Shown: positions 53,242-62,140 of the stretch, one piece after another
How positions within the stretch are numbered: position 1 is the stretch's first letter
Layout: the number at the start of each line of letters is the position of its first letter
Notes under the pieces: generated by a model
Databases searched by the model: none
Told to the model about the DNA's origin: nothing
Seen by the model: the letters and a program-made list of their open reading frames with translations, nothing else
Assembly (NCBI GenBank): GCA_963718195.1
Contig: CAVQYQ010000003.1
Coordinates: 62,001 to 126,000 of the forward strand
Direction of reading: 5' to 3'
DNA length: 64,000 nt
DNA from: MADRE3 sp963718195
GTDB lineage: Bacteria; Desulfobacterota; Desulfobulbia; Desulfobulbales; Desulfocapsaceae
Made by a program: the position numbers and the translations under genes

Positions 53242-54013
53242 TACGCCATAACTGTGTCATGAAAAGGGAGGGTTCAATATTTTTTTGTCGAGCAGCCCAT
53301 AGGTAAAAGGCAGGAATCTGTACCGGCTCACTATAACCGGTAATTGTTTTGCTGTTAACGAAAAGAAGTGGATTGAGTCGGGCCGGCGCGTCTGTTTCAA
53401 GGAGCAGCTGTTCAACCGGTGTTCGGGATAAAATGCCAGCTGTCTTCCTGCCAAACGGACCCATGATTTTTAGGGAGTAGGAAATAGAGCAGCCCAGGTC
53501 AGCAAATCGCTTCATCATTTCATATGAACCGCTGAAAGAGTGTATCATCGTTACCGGTAAACGATTGTTTCTGGCTCGAGATTCAAGGATGTCGATCATT
53601 TTCCCCCAACTGCGAACGCAGTGAAGGACAATTGGTATCGAAAACTGCTGGGCGATATCGAGGTGTGTTTCAAGGGTTTTAACCTGACAGGTGAAATCAG
53701 TACCACAGGTTTTGTCCAAACCCGATTCTCCAATGCCAGAAAAATGATCAAGGGTACCAAGGAGATCAGCCAGACGTATCTCCCAGCCGTCAACAGCCTG
53801 GGCGGCGTGCCAGGGATGGATGCCGAGAAATGGTATAACAGAACCATTATTTTTCCCAAGATCTGTAACTGCAGACCATTCCGATTCACTGACAGCATTG
53901 CAGAGAAGCAGGCCAACGCCTGCTTTTTGGGCATTTTCAATCAGCAGATCGGTTATGGTGCTGAATCGAACATCCTGGAGATGGAGATGTGCATCGATAT
54001 AGCCGGGTTTCAC
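53204..54013 (-). CDS. TatD-family metal-dependent hydrolase
   Basis: 269 aa from GTG 54013, which has GGAG 9 bases upstream; an ATG at 54046 would add 11 residues. Amidohydrolase-like barrel: YIDAHLHLQD (HxH metal ligands), FLGIHPWHA, GIGESGLDK (Glu ligand), VLHCVRSW, MIHSFSGSYE, LLETDAPARL (Asp). Characterised TatD proteins are DNases and D-aminoacyl-tRNA deacylases. The gene starts one base after the ABC permease stop. Confidence 0.85.
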   Translation of the reverse strand: MKPGYIDAHLHLQDVRFSTITDLLIENAQKAGVGLLLCNAVSESEWSAVTDLGKNNGSVIPFLGIHPWHAAQAVDGWEIRLADLLGTLDHFSGIGESGLDKTCGTDFTCQVKTLETHLDIAQQFSIPIVLHCVRSWGKMIDILESRARNNRLPVTMIHSFSGSYEMMKRFADLGCSISYSLKIMGPFGRKTAGILSRTPVEQLLLETDAPARLNPLLFVNSKTITGYSEPVQIPAFYLWAARQKNIEPSLFMTQLWRNGQIYTNKKTCG

Positions 54014-54014
54014 T

Positions 54015-55070
54015 CTATTCACTCCAGGAAAAAAGTTTTGCAGCAAGGGTCAGGAAGACAATTGTTGTCACTATCATCAGGCTGCATTCCAGCTGGATAT
54101 CGCTAAAACCAACCCCTTCATTCATAACTTTTCTTGCTGCTTTTAACATATGGGTGAGCGGAAAAATCCATGACAGATTCTGAACCCAGTGTGGTGCACC
54201 TTCAAGCGAGAACCAGACTTCCGAAAGAAACATCATCGGCCAGGAGATAAAATTCAAGGCTCCCGAGGTGAATTCTTCGCTGGTGCCGCGCGCGGCAAGG
54301 ACAAGTCCGATGGAACATAAACTCAGGCCGCCAAGAAAGAAAATGAAAAAGAAGAGCAGGAGGGAACCCTGGATCTTCAGGTCAAAAATCAGGTCAGCAC
54401 CTATCCAGACAACCGTGAAGGTGAACATCAGCAGGAAAATACGGGAAATCATCTGGGCGCTGAGATACTCAAATGCGGTAAGCGGTGTGGCCTTCAATCG
54501 CTTGAGAGCACCATTTTTTCGATATCTGACGACCACATACCCAACACCCCAGAGGGCCGAAAACATCATATTCATGGCCATAATGCCCGGAAAGAGCCAG
54601 TCAATATACCTTACCCGTTCTCCATTGATCACCTGCCGATCCAGGGCAGCACTGCTGTCTGGTTGCAGTGCCGCCTTGTACAATTGTTCGGTGATGTGAC
54701 TCTTGGGTGAGGAATCGTTGATCCAGTAACGATTTTTCGATGAGCTGCCGTCGACAAGCAGATCAATCTTATGATAGTGGATTTTCTTAAGCCCCTCTTC
54801 AAGTGTTGCAACGGGGACAAAGCTGACTGCGGAGCTATTCTGAAAGGATAAAGGGATTGTTGTTTGCGAAAGTGTAACAGAGGCTCCATTCTCGGGGAAA
54901 ACACCGACCTTGAACCTGGAGAGTGTATCACCCCTGAAAATGATTCCGAATCCAATAATGATCAGGAACGGAAAGGCAAAATTCCACCCAAATGCAGCAC
55001 GGTCCCTAAAAAACTCCTTGTTTCTTGCACTGAACATGGCCCAGATTCGCTGTAACTGCATCAGGTTCAT
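54015..55070 (-). CDS. ABC-2 type permease
   Basis: 351 aa. One N-terminal helix, a ~130-residue extracytoplasmic loop, then five to six helices (GIMAMNMMFSALWGVGYVVV, YLSAQMISRIFLLMFTFTVV). ABC-2 family of drug, polysaccharide or NatB-like exporters. It follows its ATPase gene by 4 bases. Substrate unknown. Confidence 0.88.
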   Translation of the reverse strand: MNLMQLQRIWAMFSARNKEFFRDRAAFGWNFAFPFLIIIGFGIIFRGDTLSRFKVGVFPENGASVTLSQTTIPLSFQNSSAVSFVPVATLEEGLKKIHYHKIDLLVDGSSSKNRYWINDSSPKSHITEQLYKAALQPDSSAALDRQVINGERVRYIDWLFPGIMAMNMMFSALWGVGYVVVRYRKNGALKRLKATPLTAFEYLSAQMISRIFLLMFTFTVVWIGADLIFDLKIQGSLLLFFFIFFLGGLSLCSIGLVLAARGTSEEFTSGALNFISWPMMFLSEVWFSLEGAPHWVQNLSWIFPLTHMLKAARKVMNEGVGFSDIQLECSLMIVTTIVFLTLAAKLFSWSE

Positions 55071-55074
55071 TATC

Positions 55075-55956
55075 TTATTCCCTTAGTTTTCTTCCGGTAA
55101 GATAAAGAAAGACATCCTCAAGATCAGGCGAATCGACAATCATCTCCTTGAGGTCGACGCTGGCAGCGAGCAGTGATTTTAAGGTTTGTTCCACATTCAT
55201 GGTACGGATAACAACGGAATTTCCGTGCAGACTGAAATCCATGGCCAGTGACTGCAGTTTATTTTCAATCACAGGCAGTGGCAGGGTGATGGTGTTGGTT
55301 TTGCAATGGGCTGAGATCAGCTCTGCCGGGCTGCCCTCGGCAATGATTGAGCCCTGGTCGATGATTGCGATGGTATCGCAGAGAAATTCAGCCTCTTCCA
55401 TGGAGTGGGTGGTCATCATGATTGTTTTGCCATCACTTTTGATATCTTCGACAATCTCCCACAGGTATCTTCTGGACTGAGGGTCGAGACCTGTGGATGG
55501 CTCGTCTAAAAAAATTAAATTGGGTTTATTGATGAGTGCCAGTGCCAACATGAGCCTTTGCTGCTGGCCTCCTGAAAGTTGATTGTTCCTGTTATTCAGG
55601 ATTGGACCAAGATTGCAGCGCTCAATAAGCGTGTCCAGTTTCTCGGGGTGTCTGAATAATCTCTGGTAGCATTGCAGGGTTTCTTTAACGGAAAGAAAAT
55701 TGAGCAGCGAGGTGTGCTGGAACTGGATACCTGTTTCTTCCCGAAAACGTGTGTTCCGAATCTTGCCCTTATAAAGAATAGTCCCGCTGGTTGCCGGAAT
55801 GATGTCTTCAACAACCTCCATCGTTGTCGTTTTACCTGCGCCATTGGGACCGAGCAGGCCGTAACATGTTCCCTGGCGAACAGAAAAAGAGATATCCTCA
55901 ACAGCAATGCACTTTCCGTAGCTTTTTTTAAGGTTTTGAACCGATAATAGTACCAT
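55075..55956 (-). CDS. ABC transporter ATP-binding protein
   Basis: 293 aa from ATG 55956 (MVLLSVQNLKKSYG); a start at 55995 would add 13 residues. Walker A GPNGAGKTTT, signature LSGGQQQRL, Walker B LIFLDEPSTGLDPQ, and switch His in TTHSMEEAEFL. The C-terminal extension of ~70 residues is usual for CcmA/DrrA-type exporters. Pairs with the ABC-2 permease. Confidence 0.92.
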   Translation of the reverse strand: MVLLSVQNLKKSYGKCIAVEDISFSVRQGTCYGLLGPNGAGKTTTMEVVEDIIPATSGTILYKGKIRNTRFREETGIQFQHTSLLNFLSVKETLQCYQRLFRHPEKLDTLIERCNLGPILNNRNNQLSGGQQQRLMLALALINKPNLIFLDEPSTGLDPQSRRYLWEIVEDIKSDGKTIMMTTHSMEEAEFLCDTIAIIDQGSIIAEGSPAELISAHCKTNTITLPLPVIENKLQSLAMDFSLHGNSVVIRTMNVEQTLKSLLAASVDLKEMIVDSPDLEDVFLYLTGRKLRE

Positions 55957-56095
55957 TTCCCAATTATAAACAGGTAAGTGAATCATTTCGAGCAATAGAT
56001 TTTAAAATCCATTCCGATCACCCAAATCATCCCATAGAATAATCGGCTGAAGTGTTGTGATTCCCATACTCACCGCAGCTGAAATAGATTGACAT

Positions 56096-56131
56096 GGTAA
56101 TGATTATTAATTACAAATAGTAATTCTTACC
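56096..56131. promoter_or_regulatory. Fur/PerR-type operator ahead of the fur-family gene
   Basis: GGTAATGATTA (56096-56106) and TAATTCTTACC (56121-56131) are inverted copies matching at 9 of 11 bases around a 14-base spacer. The repeat overlaps a likely promoter (TTGACA 56089-56094, TACAAA 56112-56117) and lies just before the ribosome-binding site, fitting autorepression. Confidence 0.5.
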
Positions 56132-56144
56132 AGAGGAGTGCGGA

Positions 56145-56552
56145 ATGCAATTAAGAATGACAAACCAGCGCGAGCTCATTCTTCAGGAATTACAGAAAAG
56201 CCGTAAACACTTAAGTGCTGACGAATTGTATGAGCGCGTTAAGAAAATAATGCCAAGAATTAGTCTCGCCACTGTCTACCGCAATCTTGAGACACTTTCG
56301 GAGGCGGGGATCATTGGAAAGCTTGAAATCAGTGGTCGTCAGAAACGGTTTGATTATGATGTTTCTGATCACGATCATATCCATTGTATTCAATGTGACC
56401 GGGTGGACAATATAAGGCTCGATCGGGACGGAGTACAACCGCCCTCCGTAGAGTCATCCAAAGGCTATACAGTGGCCGGCTTCAGGGTCGAGTTTGCCGG
56501 TCTGTGCCCCGTCTGCAGGAAAAAGAATCAGAGAAGAAAAAAATTATCATGA
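56145..56552 (+). CDS. Fur-family transcriptional regulator (PerR-like)
   Basis: 135 aa, start set by GAGGAG. Winged helix ~1-75 (RMTNQRELILQELQKSRKHL, SLATVYRNLETLSEAG). The dimerisation half carries DHDHIHC and the structural zinc pairs CIQC and CPVC. TNQR and the CxxC pairs are common to Fur, PerR and Zur; the short C-terminus and peroxide-sensing-type residues make PerR a fair guess but not proven. The tail is rich in Lys and Arg. Confidence 0.88.
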   Translation: MQLRMTNQRELILQELQKSRKHLSADELYERVKKIMPRISLATVYRNLETLSEAGIIGKLEISGRQKRFDYDVSDHDHIHCIQCDRVDNIRLDRDGVQPPSVESSKGYTVAGFRVEFAGLCPVCRKKNQRRKKLS

Positions 56553-56623
56553 GTATAAGCGGTACCAGAGAAGGGCTGTGACCTGCGGGTTAAAGCACAT
56601 CGCACCATAGAATGAATTTGTCA

Positions 56624-56659
56624 AAGGGCCGTGATCGACTATGGTTGATCACGGCCCTT
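56624..56659 (+). terminator. Strong hairpin after the fur-family gene
   Basis: AAGGGCCGTGATC (56624-56636) pairs perfectly over 13 bases with GATCACGGCCCTT (56647-56659) around a 10-base loop, followed by GCTTTGTTTGG. The T-rich tail is imperfect. Confidence 0.7.
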
Positions 56660-56788
56660 GCTTTGTTTGGAACAGTATCATATAGGAAAAGGCAATGGGT
56701 CTCGATAGATATATCTGATTATCCAATTTGATTCGGCAACCACTTTTCATTATAGTCACCAGATCTAATCATCTCATCAGGGAAACCA

Positions 56789-57664
56789 ATGTATCTGAAC
56801 CCCGGGGAAAGTCAATTTCCCATAAAACAGAGTTGCTCCTCATCTTTTTACCTGCATGAGACTGTGCTTGAACAGGGCAGCGGTGATGAGAATGAGGATA
56901 CACTTTCTACTATAAACGATCTCCATATCGTCTGTGATGGTGCCACTTCCATTACCGATGCTGCCTGCTATCCCAAAAGTGGGGGACGGCAGGCAGCAGC
57001 CTTAACAGCCGAGGTCTTGTCTGTAAACCAAGGTTCACTTCAGGACATGGTCTCCAGGGCCAATAGGGCGATACAGCGGGCCATGCATGATTCCTCCGTT
57101 GAGCTGAACCATCGGGAATCCCTCTGGTCAACAAGCTTTGCCGCCCTCCGGTTTGACGGCGACTCTATCGAGTGGGCCCAGTCAGGGGATTGTATGATCC
57201 TGCTCATTCATAAAAACGGCAGGTGTGAGCTGCTAACGGAGCAGCCGGGACATGATATTGGTACACTGCAGAAATGGAAAGAAATCGGACCCGGTGAGAC
57301 AAGAACCATTCATCAGGCACTTGCTGCTGAGATTGCTGAGGTTCGCAAGGGAATGAATCGGGAGTACGGTGTTCTCAATGGTGAGCCGGAAGCGCTTGAT
57401 TTTGTTAACTATGGCGTGAAAAACGTTGGTTCAGTCACAGATATTCTGCTCTTTAGTGACGGGCTCTGGCTGCCCAGTGAACTGCCTGAAAAGCCGCTGG
57501 ATATAAGTGCCATGGGTCAGCTCTATAAACAGGTAGGACTCACTGGAATAAAAGACAGGATTCGCCTGATTCAAAGAAAAGATCCCCGATGCTGCCGCTA
57601 TCCACGATTTAAAATGTATGATGATATCAGTGGAATTGCTTTAAAACAGAGGGAGCGCTCTTAA
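56789..57664 (+). CDS. PP2C-like protein phosphatase
   Basis: 291 aa. PP2C metal-site motifs: GDENEDTLSTINDLHIVCDG (two Asp ligands), WAQSGDCMILL, DILLFSDGLW, MYDDISGIAL. It likely dephosphorylates Ser/Thr proteins in the cytoplasm. Its last four bases overlap the stop of the convergent DHH-CBS gene. The only other phospho-Thr-related domain here is the FHA-like head at the left end, far away. Confidence 0.85.
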   Translation: MYLNPGESQFPIKQSCSSSFYLHETVLEQGSGDENEDTLSTINDLHIVCDGATSITDAACYPKSGGRQAAALTAEVLSVNQGSLQDMVSRANRAIQRAMHDSSVELNHRESLWSTSFAALRFDGDSIEWAQSGDCMILLIHKNGRCELLTEQPGHDIGTLQKWKEIGPGETRTIHQALAAEIAEVRKGMNREYGVLNGEPEALDFVNYGVKNVGSVTDILLFSDGLWLPSELPEKPLDISAMGQLYKQVGLTGIKDRIRLIQRKDPRCCRYPRFKMYDDISGIALKQRERS

Positions 57665-58962
57665 TCCGGCAGCATTCCGTAAAAATAATTCAAAATATCA
57701 GTTCGGGTTATAATCCCGATTATTTTTCCTTGGTGTTCTACGGGCAGGTGACCGATGTTCTTCTTTACCATATACTGAGCGGCCTGTGCCGGCGGTAATC
57801 CGGGCGCTGTCGTGGCCACGTCCCGGACCATGAACGCCTTTACCGGACTTTTCCACTGTTTTTCCATCCTGAGCTTTTTGAGATCCCAGAGTACGATGAT
57901 TCCCTGCAGATCGGTTTCGCTGCCAACGAGAATGCCCCTGATTTTCTTCTCCTGCATGAGTTCCCGCACCTCGTTCATTGGCGTATCCGGTGATATAAAG
58001 GTAACGGGAAATGACATCAGGTCGGCGACTATCGCCCCGTTTGATCTGGTCTGTTTTATGTCGTCGATTATTCTCTGCTTCAATTCCTGCGGGGAGTAGA
58101 TGTCAGTTTTTACCGTTGCAGAGCCTGCAGCAGGGTGTCCCCCTCCTCCAAACGTCCTGAGCACTTTACCAATATCAATACGGTCAACACCGCTGCGGCC
58201 GATTATGGTTGAGCTTGCCTCGTCATTTATGAATATGACGAAAACAGCATCTGTATTAATAATTTTTCGATACATACTGACCACTGCTGCCAGCATGGGT
58301 ACTTTTTTCTCAAGCGCAATGACGTTGATACCGACAGTATAGTTGTTGAGCTTAACCTTTTCGGTGTCCCGCATCATGGTGAACAGGATATCTTTTTGAA
58401 TCTCTTCATAGGGCGGGTTCAGAAAGACTGCTGCGACATTGAGGTCCGCTCCATGCTCAAGCAGGTAAGCAGCTGCTGCGGCATCTTCAGGTTTGGTCGA
58501 TGGGAAACTGAGGTGCCCGGTATCCTCGTACAACCCAATGAGCAGGATGGTTGAAATGAGAGGATTCAACTCCATCTCTTTTTTCTTCATTTCCCTGATC
58601 AGCAGGGTCACTGTGGCTCCAACGCTTTCCTGACAGATCCAGTCTGCCTCAATATCACCACCATTGTTATGATGATCCCATATCGTTATTGCAATATCAG
58701 TCCGGTGCCTGAGCGAGTCCATACGCTCAAGTCTTCGCCATTGGTCCGTATCAACGACAGTAAGGCGGTCAACTTTTTCGTGGTCCACCTCGTTGGGCAG
58801 GATAATATTAAAGGCGGTTTTATGTGTAGAAAGGAACTGGGCAACATTAGTGTTTACCGATTTGGGAATCACACCAACCGCTCCCGGATAGATCAGGGTA
58901 GCCGCGATAACCGAAGCGAGACCATCAAAATCGGTGTTTTTATGGGTGGTGATTATGTGCAT
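57661..58962 (-). CDS. DHH/DHHA1 phosphoesterase with two CBS domains
   Basis: 433 aa. DHH domain: TTHKNTDFDGLASV, VVDTDQW, WDHHNNGGDIEAD, LIGLYEDTGHLSFPS. DHHA1 ends in FGGGGHPAAGSA. Two CBS domains (~310-365 and ~372-430) follow, suggesting nucleotide control. In many Desulfobacterota this architecture continues into a C-terminal tRNA/poly(A) nucleotidyltransferase domain; here it stops after CBS2. Likely a nanoRNase/pAp-phosphatase-like exonuclease. Confidence 0.85.
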   Translation of the reverse strand: MHIITTHKNTDFDGLASVIAATLIYPGAVGVIPKSVNTNVAQFLSTHKTAFNIILPNEVDHEKVDRLTVVDTDQWRRLERMDSLRHRTDIAITIWDHHNNGGDIEADWICQESVGATVTLLIREMKKKEMELNPLISTILLIGLYEDTGHLSFPSTKPEDAAAAAYLLEHGADLNVAAVFLNPPYEEIQKDILFTMMRDTEKVKLNNYTVGINVIALEKKVPMLAAVVSMYRKIINTDAVFVIFINDEASSTIIGRSGVDRIDIGKVLRTFGGGGHPAAGSATVKTDIYSPQELKQRIIDDIKQTRSNGAIVADLMSFPVTFISPDTPMNEVRELMQEKKIRGILVGSETDLQGIIVLWDLKKLRMEKQWKSPVKAFMVRDVATTAPGLPPAQAAQYMVKKNIGHLPVEHQGKIIGIITRTDILNYFYGMLPD

Positions 58963-58983
58963 TCAGTTTTTGTGTTCGTTTGA

Positions 58984-59802
58984 TTAGTGTCTGAACTGAT
59001 AGACGGGCCTCACCCCTGTCTGCTGGTAAAGGTACATATAGCGGGGCGCCATTTTTTTCAAGGCGATCTGCCTGTTGACCGGCGCCGGATGTGTACTGAG
59101 AAATTCAACAGGCCCCTTTCCTCCCACCTTCTCCATTTTCTGCCAGAGTGTGGCCGCCGCATAGGGGTTAAACCCGGCTCGGGCCGCAAGTTCCATGCCC
59201 ATCACGTCGGCTTCCGTCTCAGCAGTCCTGCTATTGGGAAGCTGAATGGCGAGTGCTGCCGCAAGGGCGCTGCCGGTCAGGGCCGCCCCGCCGTAACGAC
59301 TGCCGGAGGTGGCCATTCCAACGGTCATGATGCCGAGCTGGGAGGCCATCGCCATCGACATACGTTCTGCAGTATGGTTGGCAAGGGCATGCGATATTTC
59401 ATGCGCCAGCACCTGGGCAAGTTCATCGTCAGTTGGTTTCACCTTGTTTATCAGGCCGGTGTAAATCGCCATTTTGCCACCCGCCATACACCAGGCGTTA
59501 ACAACTGTCGGATCATCAATCACTTTGATTGACCAGTCCCAGTTCGCTGTATTGGGATAGAGGCCGATTGCCTGGCCTATGATGCGTCCGGTTATCCAGC
59601 GAACACGTTCAGCCACCCGGGGGTCTGAATCAATTTTCCCCTCCCTGGCCAGAGGCTGGAGAGTCTGTAAATATGCCTGTCTTGAAGCTGAAATTGCCTC
59701 ATCAGGCGATACCAGCATGAGCTGCGATCGACCGGTTGGGCTGGTGGCACAACCAGAGAACAGGATTACAGCCAGTAGTATAATGATATAATTTTTAATC
59801 AT
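58984..59802 (-). CDS. M48-family metalloprotease lipoprotein
   Basis: 272 aa. Lipobox ILFSGC (Cys18) followed by ATSPTGRSQL. Zinc site HEISHALANH (HExxH) and the downstream Glu in TEADVMGMELAARAGF. Similar to LoiP/YggG- and BepA-type periplasmic proteases involved in outer-membrane quality control. It starts at ATG 59802 with no tight partner gene. Confidence 0.9.
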   Translation of the reverse strand: MIKNYIIILLAVILFSGCATSPTGRSQLMLVSPDEAISASRQAYLQTLQPLAREGKIDSDPRVAERVRWITGRIIGQAIGLYPNTANWDWSIKVIDDPTVVNAWCMAGGKMAIYTGLINKVKPTDDELAQVLAHEISHALANHTAERMSMAMASQLGIMTVGMATSGSRYGGAALTGSALAAALAIQLPNSRTAETEADVMGMELAARAGFNPYAAATLWQKMEKVGGKGPVEFLSTHPAPVNRQIALKKMAPRYMYLYQQTGVRPVYQFRH

Positions 59803-59895
59803 AACATAAAAGAATAATCAAAGAATTTGGTTATTTCTCATACTCGTCTGCTTGGGCAGGGCACACTATTTCAAGCCATCAGATTTAGCCTCAGA

Positions 59896-60228
59896 TCAGG
59901 CCTGTATCATTTCGTCTACAAGCATTTTGTCTATGAAATCAAGGACAAATTGCCTCTGCACAGCCGTTGCGTAAGCAATGCAGCTGCAATGGAGGTTTGT
60001 TGGACTTCGCACCAGCAGCTCGAAGCACAGACGTGCAGCTTCAAGCTCAACAGCCAGATAGAACGGCCCACAATCCGTATGCCCCTGCTGTGCATCTGAG
60101 TGGAGGTCTTCTGGCAACACAAACCAGTAGATGCCGATCATTGGACCAGGTTTGAGTGTTCGTTTCAGGAAAGAGTCGAGATTATCCCGTTCCATAGGAG
60201 AAAGCTCATCGATTACAATTTGTCTCAT
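59896..60228 (-). CDS. Conserved-looking small soluble protein, unknown
   Basis: 110 aa, starting MRQIVIDELSPMERDNLDSF. Charged, likely alpha/beta, with no signal peptide or helix of membrane length. IYWFVLPEDLH and GPFYLAVELEAARLCFELLV are the most distinctive stretches. It lies between the M48 gene and the M24 peptidase gene, all on the minus strand. I do not recognise a family. Confidence 0.6.
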   Translation of the reverse strand: MRQIVIDELSPMERDNLDSFLKRTLKPGPMIGIYWFVLPEDLHSDAQQGHTDCGPFYLAVELEAARLCFELLVRSPTNLHCSCIAYATAVQRQFVLDFIDKMLVDEMIQA

Positions 60229-60324
60229 TGGTTTGCCGCGTGTGGATTGTCTCTTTTATTGTGTCTGTCAGGAAGCATGGATATGTCTGAGAGCAATGGA
60301 AGAACTGGAGGTAATTGTCAATGC

Positions 60325-61422
60325 TTATAGGTCAAGCCAGGTAGCATCGTTGTTCAGCTCTTCGCAACCACCTTCACGGACAACCACCATGTTCTCCAGT
60401 CGCACGCCCCCCCAGCCAGGCAGATAGATACCCGGTTCAATGGTGATGACCATCCCTGCTTTTAATTTTCTCCTGTTTCGTACCGATACTCGAGGTTGTT
60501 CATGCACTGCAAGGCCAACTCCATGGCCCAGTGAGTGACCGAAATAGCGACCATATCCTTCATCGCTGATTATTTTCCGGGCCGCTCGATCCACATCTTT
60601 TGCCAAAGCACCGGCCTTTACCTCCCGGATGCCGGCTTTCTGAGCCTTTCGAACCAGCCGGTGAATGTCGATGAAACGTTTATCTGGTGTACCAAGCAGA
60701 AAGGTTCTGGTCATGTCAGAACAGTATCCCGATAATACCAGACCCATATCGACAATAATCGACCTGCCCTGTCCCAGATGCGTGTCTCCAGGCACAGCAT
60801 GGGGAAATGCACTATTCTTTCCAGCGGCAACAATCGTATCAAAACTGGCTGCTTCTGCCCCTGCTCTGCGCATTGCTGTTTCGATCTCAATGGCGACATC
60901 GGTTTCCGTCATTTCTGGCGAAAGGTGCTGATAGATTTCGCTGAAGACTTTTTCATTGAGCTTGACTGAGTTGCGGATCAGGTCGATTTCTTTTTCGCTC
61001 TTGATTACGCGCATGGTCTCGACCAGGTGAGAAAGAGGGATAAAGTCGATTTTTTCTTTCTCAGCAATTTTGTTGTATTCGACAGCCATTGAATGGAGGG
61101 TGTAGTGGCTTTCAAAACCAAGTCGTTTGACCCCTGCTGCGGTCATCAGTTCTTTCAGCAGCGAAACCATACCTTTGCTGTAAAGCTGAACCGGCAGATC
61201 TGTCTGTTTTTCAGCCTGAAGCTTATATCGAAAGTCGGTAAGAAGAAGAGACGAGCCACGGGCCGGAATGTAGAGGAAACCGGAACTCTCGGCTATAGTG
61301 TGGTCCTGTGCACTAAAGCCACTCAGGTATCTGCGATTTTCCGGTTGACTGACCAGTAGGGCATCTATCTTATTTCGTCTGAGTTTCTTTTTCAGGAGCT
61401 GGCGGCGCGGTTTATAGTCCAT
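60325..61422 (-). CDS. M24-family Xaa-Pro aminopeptidase
   Basis: 365 aa. Creatinase-like N-terminal domain (LVSQPENRRYLSGFSAQDH), then a pita-bread fold with five metal ligands in IIVDMGLVLSGYCSDMTRT (two Asp), SLGHGVGLAVHEQPRVS (His), VITIEPGIYLPG (Glu) and VRLENMVVV (Glu). Releases N-terminal residues before proline or acts as a PepQ-type dipeptidase. The upstream 196-aa gene is 33 bases away. Confidence 0.93.
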   Translation of the reverse strand: MDYKPRRQLLKKKLRRNKIDALLVSQPENRRYLSGFSAQDHTIAESSGFLYIPARGSSLLLTDFRYKLQAEKQTDLPVQLYSKGMVSLLKELMTAAGVKRLGFESHYTLHSMAVEYNKIAEKEKIDFIPLSHLVETMRVIKSEKEIDLIRNSVKLNEKVFSEIYQHLSPEMTETDVAIEIETAMRRAGAEAASFDTIVAAGKNSAFPHAVPGDTHLGQGRSIIVDMGLVLSGYCSDMTRTFLLGTPDKRFIDIHRLVRKAQKAGIREVKAGALAKDVDRAARKIISDEGYGRYFGHSLGHGVGLAVHEQPRVSVRNRRKLKAGMVITIEPGIYLPGWGGVRLENMVVVREGGCEELNNDATWLDL

Positions 61423-61455
61423 TTGGTCTTTTGCTCAGTATCTAAAAAATCGAAT

Positions 61456-62046
61456 TCACCCGCCAAGACGCAGCTTTATGGCCTCTCTTCTCTGTTCGAT
61501 GGCCTGGTTGTACTGTTCATTCAATTCGCTGGACATACGGGAAAATTCCTCCTGGTACTGGGGATGCATCGCCGGATTTATGGACATTTCGTCATCAATG
61601 CTCTGACCCTGTTCCAGAAGTTTTTGCTTCAACTGTGCCCGGATTGCATCATCAAGTTGCTGTTTGACCTGATCCCTGTGTTGAGCGTACTGGCCCAGTA
61701 TCTGTTCCAGTTCATTGCAAATGGAGCTGATTTCTGTTGAATTTCCGCTGAGTGTCTGAATTGCTGAGAGACTGGCAAGAGAACCTTCGGAGACAGAATC
61801 TTCTCTTGGCAAGACGATGTTCCTGGCAAGGGTTCGGATCATACCGCTGCGCACGTCCATCTGATCCTCGGGAGGCTGTTCTTTTAAATAGATCATCAGA
61901 TCTATCGGTTCGCCGCTGAGAAAGGAGGCAGCAGTGCGCATACCTCTCCGTTCTGCATCATCATTCTGATCTGTTTCGGCAACCTCCGCGGACATGCGCG
62001 CTGCTCGTTCCATTACCATCTCAAGAGTGCTTTTTATCTCTGCCAT
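61456..62046 (-). CDS. Helical cytoplasmic protein of unknown function
   Basis: 196 aa, almost all helix and strongly charged, with a coiled-coil tendency at ~110-190 (LGQYAQHRDQVKQQLDDAIR, QEEFSRMSSELNEQYNQ). No signal peptide and no cysteine pairs. It sits between rsmB and the M24 peptidase gene on the same strand. Not recognised as a named family. Confidence 0.65.
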   Translation of the reverse strand: MAEIKSTLEMVMERAARMSAEVAETDQNDDAERRGMRTAASFLSGEPIDLMIYLKEQPPEDQMDVRSGMIRTLARNIVLPREDSVSEGSLASLSAIQTLSGNSTEISSICNELEQILGQYAQHRDQVKQQLDDAIRAQLKQKLLEQGQSIDDEMSINPAMHPQYQEEFSRMSSELNEQYNQAIEQRREAIKLRLGG

Positions 62047-62140
62047 TCCATACCTGTCTATTAAATTTATGATACCGTCCCTATTTGTCTGAAATTCATA
62101 CCGGTTTTAATGTACCGTTTGAAAAACAGTAAAGCAAAGA

